Source of the DNA: Bacteroidaceae bacterium
Lineage (GTDB): Bacteria; Bacteroidota; Bacteroidia; Bacteroidales; Bacteroidaceae
Length of the DNA stretch: 64,000 nucleotides
Direction of reading: 5' to 3'
NCBI GenBank assembly: GCA_017503065.1
Contig: JAFVTT010000009.1
Coordinates: 6,460 to 70,459 of the forward strand
The notes under the pieces: model-generated
Databases searched by the model: none
Told to the model about the DNA's origin: nothing
Seen by the model: only the letters and a program-made list of their open reading frames with translations
Part shown: piece after piece, positions 20,492-29,225 of the stretch
Layout: the number at the start of each line of letters is the position of its first letter
Position numbering within the stretch: position 1 is the stretch's first letter
Program-made: the position numbers and the translations under genes

Positions 20492-20499
20492 CAAAAGTA
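20492..20499 (-). promoter_or_regulatory. Probable -7 element upstream of gltX
   Basis: TACTTTTG on the minus strand fits TAnnTTTG and lies 30 bases before the gltX start. I see no good TTTG/TTG about 19 bases further upstream. Confidence 0.45.
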
Positions 20500-20565
20500 C
20501 AACATTTTTTTCTATTAGCCGGCATTTTTTTGTAATTTAGCGCTCGAAAGAAACAATTAAAGGAT

Positions 20566-22629
20566 ATGAGCAGATTCAACCATCGTAACAAGTGGACACA
20601 ACGCGATTACATCACACGCTTCCTGTCCATTGCCTTTGTAATAGCAGTATTTGTTACCTTTATGCCCCGTGAAAGCGTGCGCACCTACCATTATCATGAA
20701 GGAGGTGTATGGGATTACGGCACCCTCATTGCCGAAGACAGTTTCCCCATCCTTAAAAGCGAGGCACAGCTTCAACGAGAGAGGGACAGCGTAATACACT
20801 TCCACCAACCCTATTTCCAGGTTGCGCCCAACGTTGTCGACAGTATCATCAAGCTCTGGCACAATGTTTTCCAAAATGAGCTAAAGAATTCAATACCGGT
20901 TCACTATGAAAACTATGTCACTTCCAAACTGATGGAGGCTTACGACCGCGGTATTGTTTCCGGCGAGGAGTACAGCATCGTGGACAACCAACGTATCAGT
21001 GCCATACGCGTCATCAAAGGCAACATCTCCTCCATACGCCCCACCTCGGAAATTCTGTCACCCAAAACGGCATACGAGATGCTCATAAACTCTGCCGACA
21101 GTACGAAATACAAACGTTCAGACCTCATGCAGTGTCAACTGAACCGCTTCCTCACTGCCAATCTACGCTACGATGAGCCAAAGAGCAAGCAAGACCTCCG
21201 GGATGTGGAAAGTCTTGTCACTCCGTATCAGGGACAGGTGATTGTGGGACAGAAAATCGTGGACCGGGGAGAAATCATCAACGCGCATACGTTCCGCATC
21301 CTTGAAAGCATGCATCACCATATCGACGGCCGCGAGAAATCCACTACAGAGATTCTTCTCAACCTCTCCGGACAGTTGGCATACACTTGCATCATAGTCA
21401 TCCTGTTCTTCATGTATTTCCAACAGTTCCGCAATGACTATCTCGGAACACCACGGGCCATGCTTCTTACCTGCACCATGTTCCTGTTATTCCCTCTTCT
21501 TACATATGCCATAGTGGTGCACAGCAACCTCAGCCCATACATACTGCCATTCTGCATAACTCCAGTCTTCATCAGGATTTTCATGGACAGCCGTACGGCA
21601 TTTATTGCACACTTTATGACCATAATGATGTGTGTGCCTGCCGTTTCACAACCAGCAGAATTCGTAACCATACAGACTCTTGCCGGACTGACGGCCATCA
21701 TCAGTCTTCGCCAGCTCACCCAACGTTCTGAACTGTTCAGAGCTATTCTCATCGTACTGGCAGTATCAGTTCTGACCTATATCAGCATACAGCTCATAAA
21801 CCGCCGTGTACTGTATATCGAGGATGTAAACTATAACGACCTCATCAGCATCTCCATCGGTTGCCTGCTTCTCATGGTTTCATATCTCTTGCTTATACCA
21901 ATTGAAAGGGGGTTCGGTTTCACCAGCAATGTGACACTGATAGAACTTTCCAATGCCAACAACCCTCTTCTGCGCCGTATGTCGGAAGAAGCCCCCGGCA
22001 CCTTCCAACACAGCATGCAGGTTGCCAATCTGGCTGCTGCCGTGGCAGAGCGTCTGGGCGCAAAGAACCAACTTGTCCGCACAGGTGCTCTCTATCACGA
22101 CATAGGCAAAATACGCCATGCGGCATTCTTCACAGAGAACCAGCGTGGAATAAATCCGCACGACCGACTTACCGACATACAGTCGGCACAGATTATCATC
22201 AGCCATGTCCGCGAAGGACTGGCTCTTGCCGAAAAGCACAAACTGCCTCAAGTAATACGCGATTTCATTGTCACCCACCACGGCAAGAGCCTGACACGCT
22301 ACTTCTACATCCAGGCACAGAACAAGAGCAAGGATATTGAAATAGACCCCACAAGCTTCACCTACCCGGGTCCCGAACCAAATACAATCGAGCAAGCCAT
22401 TCTTATGATGTGCGATGCCGTGGAGGCGGCAAGCAGAAGTCTCAAGGAAATTACCGAGGAAACCATCTCGGACCTGGTGGACAAGATTGTTGACGGCCAG
22501 CTTGCAGAAGGCCACTTCAAGCAGACGCCCATTACCTTCCTGGATATCGAGAATGCCAAGGATGTCATGAAGAAGAAGTTGCAGACCATCTACCATACTC
22601 GCATCCAATACCCGGAACTTAAAAAGTAA
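20566..22629 (+). CDS. pgpH: 7TM-HD family membrane phosphodiesterase, PgpH-like (probable c-di-AMP hydrolase)
   Basis: A 687-residue membrane protein. One N-terminal transmembrane helix (about 20-40) is followed by a large extracytoplasmic 7TMR-HDED domain, then about seven membrane helices (about 270-450) and a cytoplasmic HD domain. The HD signature is ALYHDIGKI (H511, D512) with later metal-binding histidines in THHGKSLTRYF. In Listeria, PgpH of this architecture degrades cyclic di-AMP; that activity is inferred here from family membership. The gene is divergent from gltX and convergent with priA, so it stands alone on the plus strand. Its stop codon is followed at once by a GGAAA-type tract. 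Confidence 0.88.
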   Translation: MSRFNHRNKWTQRDYITRFLSIAFVIAVFVTFMPRESVRTYHYHEGGVWDYGTLIAEDSFPILKSEAQLQRERDSVIHFHQPYFQVAPNVVDSIIKLWHNVFQNELKNSIPVHYENYVTSKLMEAYDRGIVSGEEYSIVDNQRISAIRVIKGNISSIRPTSEILSPKTAYEMLINSADSTKYKRSDLMQCQLNRFLTANLRYDEPKSKQDLRDVESLVTPYQGQVIVGQKIVDRGEIINAHTFRILESMHHHIDGREKSTTEILLNLSGQLAYTCIIVILFFMYFQQFRNDYLGTPRAMLLTCTMFLLFPLLTYAIVVHSNLSPYILPFCITPVFIRIFMDSRTAFIAHFMTIMMCVPAVSQPAEFVTIQTLAGLTAIISLRQLTQRSELFRAILIVLAVSVLTYISIQLINRRVLYIEDVNYNDLISISIGCLLLMVSYLLLIPIERGFGFTSNVTLIELSNANNPLLRRMSEEAPGTFQHSMQVANLAAAVAERLGAKNQLVRTGALYHDIGKIRHAAFFTENQRGINPHDRLTDIQSAQIIISHVREGLALAEKHKLPQVIRDFIVTHHGKSLTRYFYIQAQNKSKDIEIDPTSFTYPGPEPNTIEQAILMMCDAVEAASRSLKEITEETISDLVDKIVDGQLAEGHFKQTPITFLDIENAKDVMKKKLQTIYHTRIQYPELKK

Positions 22630-22650
22630 ACGGAAAGATGAAAACAGAAA

Positions 22651-22733
22651 GGGGAAAACGGGAAACTGGAGGTACTCCCTCGTGCGTAGTTAACCGCCAA
22701 TTCGCACTGCAAGTCAGTTTTCCGTTTTCCTCT
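22651..22733. terminator. Possible bidirectional terminator between pgpH and priA
   Basis: The convergent spacer holds complementary arms at 22651-22668 (GGGGAAAACGGGAAACTG) and about 22715-22733 (CAGTTTTCCGTTTTCCTC) with a few mismatches and a long loop. The arms are made of the GGAAAACGG repeat that recurs elsewhere in the window. Confidence 0.4.
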
Positions 22734-22743
22734 TTCCTATCTC

Positions 22744-25035
22744 TCAGTCAACGTCGTAATACACCACCGCAGACTTGTACTCAAGTCTGCCTGTCATGTA
22801 GCGTTGTATCTCATGCAGGCGTCTACGTGCCTCTGCCATATTGGCGGTGAGTTCCAACTTCAGGCACACCTTTCTTATATACATGGCCTGCACACGGGCT
22901 ATGGGTGGCATGTCTGGTCCCAGCACGCGCTGGCCGAACACCTGCCTCAGCAGTCCTGCCATTTCCTCGGCAAGGTGTTCCAACACGGTTTCATCCTTGT
23001 GCTTCATATATACATATATCAGACGGCACACCGGAGGATACGAAAACATTTGTCTCTCCTCCATCTGCGTGCGGAACATCGCCTCATAGTCTCCTCTCAC
23101 AACTTGCATCACCGTTGGCTGTTTGGCATCGTGAACCTGTAGTATCACACGGCCGGGCCGAACGGTTTGAGTGGCATTACCCGCCGAACGGCCGGCACGG
23201 CCGGCAACCTGCGTCATCATCTGATAGGCTCTCTCGTAACTTCTGAAGTCCGGTTGGTTCAGCATGGTGCTTGCATTCAATATGCCCACCACGCTGACTT
23301 TCCTGAAGTCCAGGCCCTTGGTCACCATCTGGGTACCTATCAGTATGTCTGTATCGCCGCGTTGGAACCCCTTAATTATCCCTTCGTAGGCACTTCTGCT
23401 TCTTGTAGTATCCAGATCCATCCTTGCCACCTTTGCCTCGGGGAATATATTTGCCAAAACATCCTCTATGCGTTCCGTACCATATCCCTTGCCTGTCAGG
23501 CGGTCCGCATCGCATTGGGGGCAATGTTGGGGCACGGGAGTGGAAAATCCGCAATAGTGGCACGTCAGTTGGTTGGTACGTTTATGAAAAGTCAGACTCA
23601 CGTCGCAATGCGGACATTGTGGAGTCCAGCCGCACACATGGCATTCCACCACCGGAGCAAAACCTCGTCTGTTCTGGAAAAGGATCACCTGCTCCCTTCT
23701 TTCCAAAGCCTCTCTGATTTCTCTTAATAAGACAGGTGAGAAAGGGCCGTTCATCAGTTTCTTGCGCTTCAGTTCGGCAATGTCCACCACCTCTATTTCC
23801 GGCATGCACACATTACCGTATCTCGTAGTCAGGGAAACGTAGCCGTACTTGCCTGCCACGGCATTGCTGTATGTTTCAAGGGAAGGTGTTGCAGTGCCGA
23901 GCAACGTCCTTGCGCCTGCCATCCTGGCCATCACGAGCGCCACGTTCCTCGCATGGTATCGGGGCGCCGGTTCCGCCTGCTTGAAACTTGTTTCATGCTC
24001 CTCGTCAATTATCACCATACCCAGGTTATGGAACGGTAAAAGTACACTGCTCCTCACACCCACTATAATTTCATAGGGATTGTCTGAAATCTGCTTGCGG
24101 TAAACCTCCACCCTCTCAGCATCCGTGTAACGGCTGTGGTACACACCGAGTCTGTCACCGAAGACCTTCCTCAGCCTGTCTGTCAACTGACTCGTCAATA
24201 CTATCTCGGGCAGCATGTACAAGACCTGCTTGCCCTGAGCCAACATTTCATTTATCAGATGGATGTATATCTCTGTCTTTCCACTCGATGTTACGCCATG
24301 TAGCAGGCACACGTCCTTTTCCCTCCAGGCTGCTTTGATTTGGTCCATTGCCGTCTGCTGTGCTTCCGACAGAGGTTGAAGCACAAGTTCCGTAGGAATG
24401 GAAGATGTTGGTATTCTGTCTACGGTCTTCTCGTATTCCTCCAGCATGCCTCTTTCGCAAACGGACTTCAGCACAGTCGGCGAACAGCCCACGGCCTTTA
24501 GCAGTTCCTCCCTCGTCATCTCCCTCAGTATATTGGGATTCCCCACTGTCAGCGCGGCATTCACCCCGGCAAGTTCTATATAACGTATCATCAGCAACTG
24601 CTGCTTGGGAGCTGCCTTCATAGCCGCCAAGGAAGAATTCAACTTATAGGCATCAAAGTACTCTTCCGCCAGACGCACACATTCCACGGTCCTGGGCCTG
24701 TACCGCACAACGCCGTCCTTTTCCTTCAGTCCCGATGGAATGGCGGCCTTGTACACTTCACCCAAAGTGCACATATAGTACTCAGCCACCCACTGCCACA
24801 GCTTCAATTGGTTGGGCAGAAGCATCCTTTCCTCATCCAGTACTGCCAGTATGTCCTTTGTCTGGTAAGACGGTTGCTCGTCATGCACTCTTGTCACCAA
24901 AGCTGCATATTGCTTCTTCTGCCCGAAAGGCACATTCACGCGGCAACCCACCTGAACCTTCCGGTTCAAGTGGGCAGGTACATTATACGTGAACACTCCT
25001 TCCAAAGGAAGGGGCACTATACAGTCTGCAAACAT
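22744..25035 (-). CDS. priA: Primosomal protein N' (replication restart helicase PriA)
   Basis: A 763-residue superfamily 2 helicase. The N-terminal 3'-fork-binding domain (about 1-100) is followed by Walker A GVTSSGKT (247-254), the Walker B box DEEH (344-347) and the zinc-binding cysteine cluster embedded in the helicase (CHVCGWTPQCPHC ... CHYCGF ... CPQCDADRL, eight Cys). Motif VAGRAGR is present. PriA reloads the replisome at collapsed forks. It starts only nine bases after the stop codon of the outer-membrane beta-barrel gene, which itself follows gldN by 25 bases, so this replication gene appears to be the last gene of the T9SS operon. No internal promoter of the TAnnTTTG type is obvious in that spacing. 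Confidence 0.96.
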   Translation of the reverse strand: MFADCIVPLPLEGVFTYNVPAHLNRKVQVGCRVNVPFGQKKQYAALVTRVHDEQPSYQTKDILAVLDEERMLLPNQLKLWQWVAEYYMCTLGEVYKAAIPSGLKEKDGVVRYRPRTVECVRLAEEYFDAYKLNSSLAAMKAAPKQQLLMIRYIELAGVNAALTVGNPNILREMTREELLKAVGCSPTVLKSVCERGMLEEYEKTVDRIPTSSIPTELVLQPLSEAQQTAMDQIKAAWREKDVCLLHGVTSSGKTEIYIHLINEMLAQGKQVLYMLPEIVLTSQLTDRLRKVFGDRLGVYHSRYTDAERVEVYRKQISDNPYEIIVGVRSSVLLPFHNLGMVIIDEEHETSFKQAEPAPRYHARNVALVMARMAGARTLLGTATPSLETYSNAVAGKYGYVSLTTRYGNVCMPEIEVVDIAELKRKKLMNGPFSPVLLREIREALERREQVILFQNRRGFAPVVECHVCGWTPQCPHCDVSLTFHKRTNQLTCHYCGFSTPVPQHCPQCDADRLTGKGYGTERIEDVLANIFPEAKVARMDLDTTRSRSAYEGIIKGFQRGDTDILIGTQMVTKGLDFRKVSVVGILNASTMLNQPDFRSYERAYQMMTQVAGRAGRSAGNATQTVRPGRVILQVHDAKQPTVMQVVRGDYEAMFRTQMEERQMFSYPPVCRLIYVYMKHKDETVLEHLAEEMAGLLRQVFGQRVLGPDMPPIARVQAMYIRKVCLKLELTANMAEARRRLHEIQRYMTGRLEYKSAVVYYDVD

Positions 25036-25044
25036 GTCTTAGTA

Positions 25045-25656
25045 TCAGAAGAAGTATGCCAGGCGAACCTTCACTGTCTTCTGCTTGTAGTTAAATACAT
25101 TGGCTACGTCGGAAAGTTTCAGGTTTCCGCTATTGCTGATGGGAATGGTATATGTCACTCCCAATTGCAAATGCTTCATGATTTCCACGCCACCACCAAC
25201 ATTCCATCCCCAAGTCGAACGAGATATGCCTCCATCGGCAAGACCATAGAAGTCAGCAATGGTAGCATCGGAACTCATACAATAGTTATACTGAGGACCC
25301 GTAGCCAGATAAATGCCCAACACCTTGAGCAGGCTGAAGTCATAACGTACATTCAGGGGTATCTCCAGATAAGAGAGGTTCTTGCTCTTCTCCATGTCTT
25401 CAGCCTGCACCTGAGCACTATTCAAACTGTATATCAATGCACCGTCCAGTCCAAGTCCCACAATAGGAACCTTCACCTTGAGCTTGGGACCAACGAAAAA
25501 ACCTGCACGGTTTCCACTCTCGAACATTTCCTTATCAAAACTCAGGCTGTTGAAGTTCATACCGGCTTCCACACCCCAGGTAAACAACTTGTTTGTCTGC
25601 GCTGATGCCGTCATTGAGACGAGAGCAACTGCAAATACGAATAAAAGTTTCTTCAT
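25045..25656 (-). CDS. Outer-membrane beta-barrel protein (PF13568/PorT-like family)
   Basis: About 203 residues from the start MKKLLFVFAVALVSMTASAQ, a clear signal peptide; a longer in-frame start 16 codons upstream would precede the signal sequence and is unlikely. The mature part has alternating amphipathic strands (FTWGVEAGMNFNSLSF, GFFVGPKLKVKVPI, GLGLDGALIYSL, SYLEIPLNVRYDFSL, GIYLATGPQYNYCM, WGWNVGGGVEIMKHLQLGVTYTIPI) and ends in an aromatic residue (VKVRLAYFF), the hallmark of an outer-membrane beta-barrel. The size matches eight-stranded OMP_b-brl_2 proteins, a family that includes the T9SS component PorT. Its position between gldN and priA supports a T9SS accessory role, but identity with PorT is not established. 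Confidence 0.75.
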   Translation of the reverse strand: MKKLLFVFAVALVSMTASAQTNKLFTWGVEAGMNFNSLSFDKEMFESGNRAGFFVGPKLKVKVPIVGLGLDGALIYSLNSAQVQAEDMEKSKNLSYLEIPLNVRYDFSLLKVLGIYLATGPQYNYCMSSDATIADFYGLADGGISRSTWGWNVGGGVEIMKHLQLGVTYTIPISNSGNLKLSDVANVFNYKQKTVKVRLAYFF

Positions 25657-25681
25657 ACACTCTTGTTTTTGGGTTAAATCA

Positions 25682-26743
25682 CTATCTTCTCTGTCTGCGC
25701 ACACTCACACGTGGGGCACTGCTGCCACTGCCTCCGCTCTTCTGCTTAGGTGCCTTCACGGATGATGAACCGCTGCTCTTGGAAGAGCGGCGTGCTGTCT
25801 TTTTCTGTGCCTTGGGACCTTCCTTGGCTATGCGGATACTGTCTTCTCGTGCGGCCTTTATGCTGTCTTCCTTGCTCATGTGTCCCCACACGCCTTCTTC
25901 GAAGTCAAAGATTTCCTTCTCTATCCTCTTCTGCTCCTTCACCATAGCCGAATCTGTCTTGCAGTAATTTGCCAATGCCTGTCCCTGCATGTTGTTGGTC
26001 TTGTATATCTTGCCGTCGTATCGGTTCATGGCAAAATAGTCATCGGCAGTCATGTTGGTAACGTTGTTCAGATTGCTTGCCATGATGGGCAGGCGGCTCA
26101 ACCATGGTGCTATCTCATCGTAGTTCAGCCAGAACAGAGGATAAGGTGTTGCTTCCCCGCCGAAATCATCAGCTCCACGCATCAGCACAGGACAGATTGC
26201 TGTCACCTTGGTAGAGAAAGTTCCTGTCCTCTGGTCCAGATAAACACTTTCCTTTATATAATAGCGTGTCACCTCGGCCGAAGGCACATCATTGTTCTCC
26301 ACCTTGAACTTGCCTCCTTCCTCTTCATAGTAGATGCTGTATCTGTCAAGCACATCACGTACCTCCATCTTGTCCTTTTTGTCAAAGCTTTCCACACCAT
26401 CCAATTTGTAGGTATAGGCATCCACCCTGCCGGACAGCATCAGATGGAACAGATAGGTGAACAGATTCACCTGCCTGCCTCGTGGCTCTACAGGATAGTA
26501 CAGAGGGGCGTTTGCATCCTTTGTCAAATCCAGAGTGCGGTATACGTCACGTTTCCACACCACATCCTCGGGCATACTCTGCTTTACGGGAAACATCAGT
26601 GCAGCACGGTCACTTTTGGTTTCCTGACTGGCAGTCCCTTGTTTTGCCACCGCATTGCTGGTAGTCACCCTGCGCTTTGCTGGCTGTGCATACAGGCAAG
26701 CGGTAAAGCCCGCCATCATCAGTATCAGAAACAATCGTTTCAT
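25682..26743 (-). CDS. gldN: Type IX secretion system protein GldN/PorN
   Basis: A 353-residue exported protein. Signal peptide MKRLFLILMMAGFTACLYAQ precedes the conserved GldN core, which includes VVWKRDVYRTLDLTKDANAPLYYPVEP near the N-terminus of the mature chain and YFAMNRYDGKIYKTNNM further on. The C-terminal 80 residues are a basic, Ser/Gly-rich tail (KKTARRSSKSSGSSSVKAPK...). GldN/PorN forms the periplasmic ring of the T9SS together with the lipoprotein GldK/PorK. It follows gldM by 34 bases. The long basic tail is a variable feature and could interact with the membrane or peptidoglycan; that is inference. Confidence 0.93.
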   Translation of the reverse strand: MKRLFLILMMAGFTACLYAQPAKRRVTTSNAVAKQGTASQETKSDRAALMFPVKQSMPEDVVWKRDVYRTLDLTKDANAPLYYPVEPRGRQVNLFTYLFHLMLSGRVDAYTYKLDGVESFDKKDKMEVRDVLDRYSIYYEEEGGKFKVENNDVPSAEVTRYYIKESVYLDQRTGTFSTKVTAICPVLMRGADDFGGEATPYPLFWLNYDEIAPWLSRLPIMASNLNNVTNMTADDYFAMNRYDGKIYKTNNMQGQALANYCKTDSAMVKEQKRIEKEIFDFEEGVWGHMSKEDSIKAAREDSIRIAKEGPKAQKKTARRSSKSSGSSSVKAPKQKSGGSGSSAPRVSVRRQRR

Positions 26744-26777
26744 ATATCTTCATTATATATATATGTTTTCGCTAATA

Positions 26778-28331
26778 TCAGTTAACTATCACTTCCAATG
26801 CACCGTTCAGTGTTCTTTCCAGACCGTCAGGTCCCTGGGCACGTATTTTCGTTATGAAGAAGCGCTTTCCTCTGGACAGGCTGCGCATCAGGTTTTTCTG
26901 GCGGTCAGTGAAGCCTGCCCCGTCACTCACCTCTGGCACTGCATTGCCAAGGTTGTCGAAAAAGACTGTTTCAAATCCCTTCACGCTGAATGGTATGTTC
27001 AGCAGTCCGTCGTCTATGGCTGCACCTATTCCGCTGGCGGCCATCAGTTGCTGCTTGCTTATCTTGCCTCCCATGAAATGACTGTCGCCCACAGGTATAT
27101 AGGCTGTAGGATCTGGCAACTTTCGCACACGGTAAGTAAACTTGCCCATTACCTGGTTTCTGCCCTCCTGACGTGCATACACGGTAAACTCGGCATTGCC
27201 TCCCACGTTTGCAGGCACGGCAATATACTTGCCGGGGGCGGTCTGTTTCAGACTTCCTCCCGTCATGCTCAGACTTACCTGATTTGTGGGGACACCAGGC
27301 ACACTCACACTGATTGGGTTGTCGTATCCGGCATAGAGCACATTCATGATGTCGGCACTCAGCGTTGCGCTCGGTGCCACCACGGTGTACTGTTGCTCGA
27401 ACTCGCGCTTCACAGTCTGCCCCTCACCGTTCTGTGTCTCTATAAAGCCTTTCAGGGTGAAGTCCCCGGTTCTTGTGCACACGGTTTCATACAGACCGTC
27501 ACTGTTGTCTATCTCTTTTCCTCCGATGAATATGGAAGGTCTGCGGGTAGTATCCACGGCAGCCATGATAATCTGTGCCGAGAACTTTCCGCCCTGCACC
27601 ACGGTACGGCTGCTTGGGATAACGTAGGCATTCAGTTGGTTCACCCTGATGTCCTTCACGTCAATGTTTGTTACCAGATCATGAAGCACCTGACCTTCAG
27701 CATATCGGATGTCGCTCTGCAACTTGGTCAGCAAGGTAACGGCAGCGGCCGTTGGCATGGACTCGAACATGTATTCCTGCCAGTTCTTGCCCATAACACG
27801 GGCCTCCAGGGGAACATCGGTATTAAGATTGCTTGCCACCAGTTCACGCTGTGCCTCGTCGGCAAGCATCTCCACTATACGTCCACGATAACTCTCTATC
27901 GCTCCGTACAATTCGTTTCCACGTCCTCTGCCTGGTGCCAGCATCACCTGAGTGGCGGCTTCCAGATCTTCCTTGTTGCGAATATTGCGAACATCGGCAT
28001 CCTTGCCATCGCTCTTCTTCACTATACTCAGTTTCAGGTCTTCAAGCATAGTATAGAGAGAGTCCGTCATTCCGCGCACTTCCTGAGCCTTGTCATACCA
28101 CACCTTCACCTTAGTGGGGTTGGCCTTGTACTGCTGTTCGAAGCGCTTGTACACCTCTTCGTTCACACGGGCAGAGTTCTCCGTACTCAGGGTCAGTTTC
28201 TCGTCCACCAGCACAAAGCCCTTCAGCACATCGCTGCTGACGTTCAGGGCCAACATGGCCATCAGCACGACGTACATCAGATTTATCATCTTCTGACGTG
28301 GCGATATCTTCTTCTTGATTATCTTTCCCAT
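26778..28331 (-). CDS. gldM: Type IX secretion system motor protein GldM/PorM
   Basis: A 517-residue inner-membrane-anchored periplasmic protein. The N-terminus MGKIIKKKISPRQKMINLMYVVLMAMLALNVSSDVLKGF contains the single transmembrane helix of GldM (residues about 17-37). The rest is the long periplasmic stalk with an alpha-helical first domain (about 40-220) and beta-rich later domains. GldL and GldM form the proton-driven rotary motor that energises T9SS export. It lies 30 bases after gldL and 34 bases before gldN. Length and the conserved N-terminal helix fit the family. Confidence 0.95.
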   Translation of the reverse strand: MGKIIKKKISPRQKMINLMYVVLMAMLALNVSSDVLKGFVLVDEKLTLSTENSARVNEEVYKRFEQQYKANPTKVKVWYDKAQEVRGMTDSLYTMLEDLKLSIVKKSDGKDADVRNIRNKEDLEAATQVMLAPGRGRGNELYGAIESYRGRIVEMLADEAQRELVASNLNTDVPLEARVMGKNWQEYMFESMPTAAAVTLLTKLQSDIRYAEGQVLHDLVTNIDVKDIRVNQLNAYVIPSSRTVVQGGKFSAQIIMAAVDTTRRPSIFIGGKEIDNSDGLYETVCTRTGDFTLKGFIETQNGEGQTVKREFEQQYTVVAPSATLSADIMNVLYAGYDNPISVSVPGVPTNQVSLSMTGGSLKQTAPGKYIAVPANVGGNAEFTVYARQEGRNQVMGKFTYRVRKLPDPTAYIPVGDSHFMGGKISKQQLMAASGIGAAIDDGLLNIPFSVKGFETVFFDNLGNAVPEVSDGAGFTDRQKNLMRSLSRGKRFFITKIRAQGPDGLERTLNGALEVIVN

Positions 28332-28361
28332 GATATTGCTTCTACGGTTTCACCGGACTAA

Positions 28362-29192
28362 TCACTTCTCCGCGGCAGGAACCTGACTTGGTGCCACACC
28401 CATGTTTACAGTCAGAGCCTGTATCATTCGTGCATACACCTTGTTCAGTTCCTCTATCTGCCCTGCCATCTTGCGTGTCTGCTCGTCAATCTGCTCTATG
28501 GTGCTTACCTGCTTGCTGATGTTACGCAACTGCAGTTCATACACCGTGGCTATGCCTGTCAGCGTACGGTTCAGGTTCTCCATCTCCTCACTGTCGGTAC
28601 TCATGCGTGCTGCCTGCGCCTTCACTCTAGAGAGGACCTCGGTCAGTTCCGTCAGTTCCTCGGCATAGTTCTTCACGGCCTCCTCGATTGCAGCAGGGTC
28701 AGTGGCCTTTATCTGGTTGGGGTCGACGGAGAGACCTCCGCCTTTCAGTTGCGACAATGCCAGCTGTGCCTCGGCGGCAGCCTGACCGGCACTGGCCAGA
28801 TTTGCCGCAGCGGCGCTAAGGGCGGCGCCATGCGCCAAAGCCTCAGGGTCTACATTTGTGACAGGGTTGCCACCGATCACCACACCAGAACCGCCTGTTA
28901 CAGGTGCTGTGCCACCGATAATAACAGTGCCTGGTTGTGAAGCCACCACCTGCCGGTCCTCGCCAGCAGGTTCGTCAGCCTTTTCCGTCACACGTTCGAA
29001 ACCTGAGAGAACAAATACAAGTACCTCAGTACCCATGCCGATGAATAGCATCAGGTTGGCTCCTGGCAGATGTGTCAGTTTGAACAATGTACCAAGAATA
29101 ACGATAGCGGCACCCCAACTGTATGCATACTGCATGAAGGTCTGGCCTGCCATTGTGTCCATCCACTTCTGGATCTTATATATGATAAACAT
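28362..29192 (-). CDS. gldL: Type IX secretion system motor protein GldL/PorL
   Basis: A 276-residue inner-membrane protein. Two transmembrane helices (YSWGAAIVILGTLFKLTHL and NLMLFIGMGTEVLVFVLSGF) lie within the first 70 residues, with the conserved Glu in the second helix (GMGTEVLVF) that couples proton flow to rotation in GldL. The remaining 200 residues form a cytoplasmic coiled-coil domain rich in Ala, Glu and Gln. The reading frame begins MFIIYKIQKWMDTMAGQTF; the internal Met 11 or Met 14 could also be the start. It pairs with GldM as the T9SS motor and follows gldK by 33 bases. Confidence 0.93.
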   Translation of the reverse strand: MFIIYKIQKWMDTMAGQTFMQYAYSWGAAIVILGTLFKLTHLPGANLMLFIGMGTEVLVFVLSGFERVTEKADEPAGEDRQVVASQPGTVIIGGTAPVTGGSGVVIGGNPVTNVDPEALAHGAALSAAAANLASAGQAAAEAQLALSQLKGGGLSVDPNQIKATDPAAIEEAVKNYAEELTELTEVLSRVKAQAARMSTDSEEMENLNRTLTGIATVYELQLRNISKQVSTIEQIDEQTRKMAGQIEELNKVYARMIQALTVNMGVAPSQVPAAEK

Positions 29193-29225
29193 GATTCTGA
29201 AAATATTGTTTTAGGTTATACTATA

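Noticed and set aside
20533..20540. TAATTTAG as the promoter of pgpH
   Set aside because: It misses the conserved G of TAnnTTTG context and has no -33 element; too weak to list.
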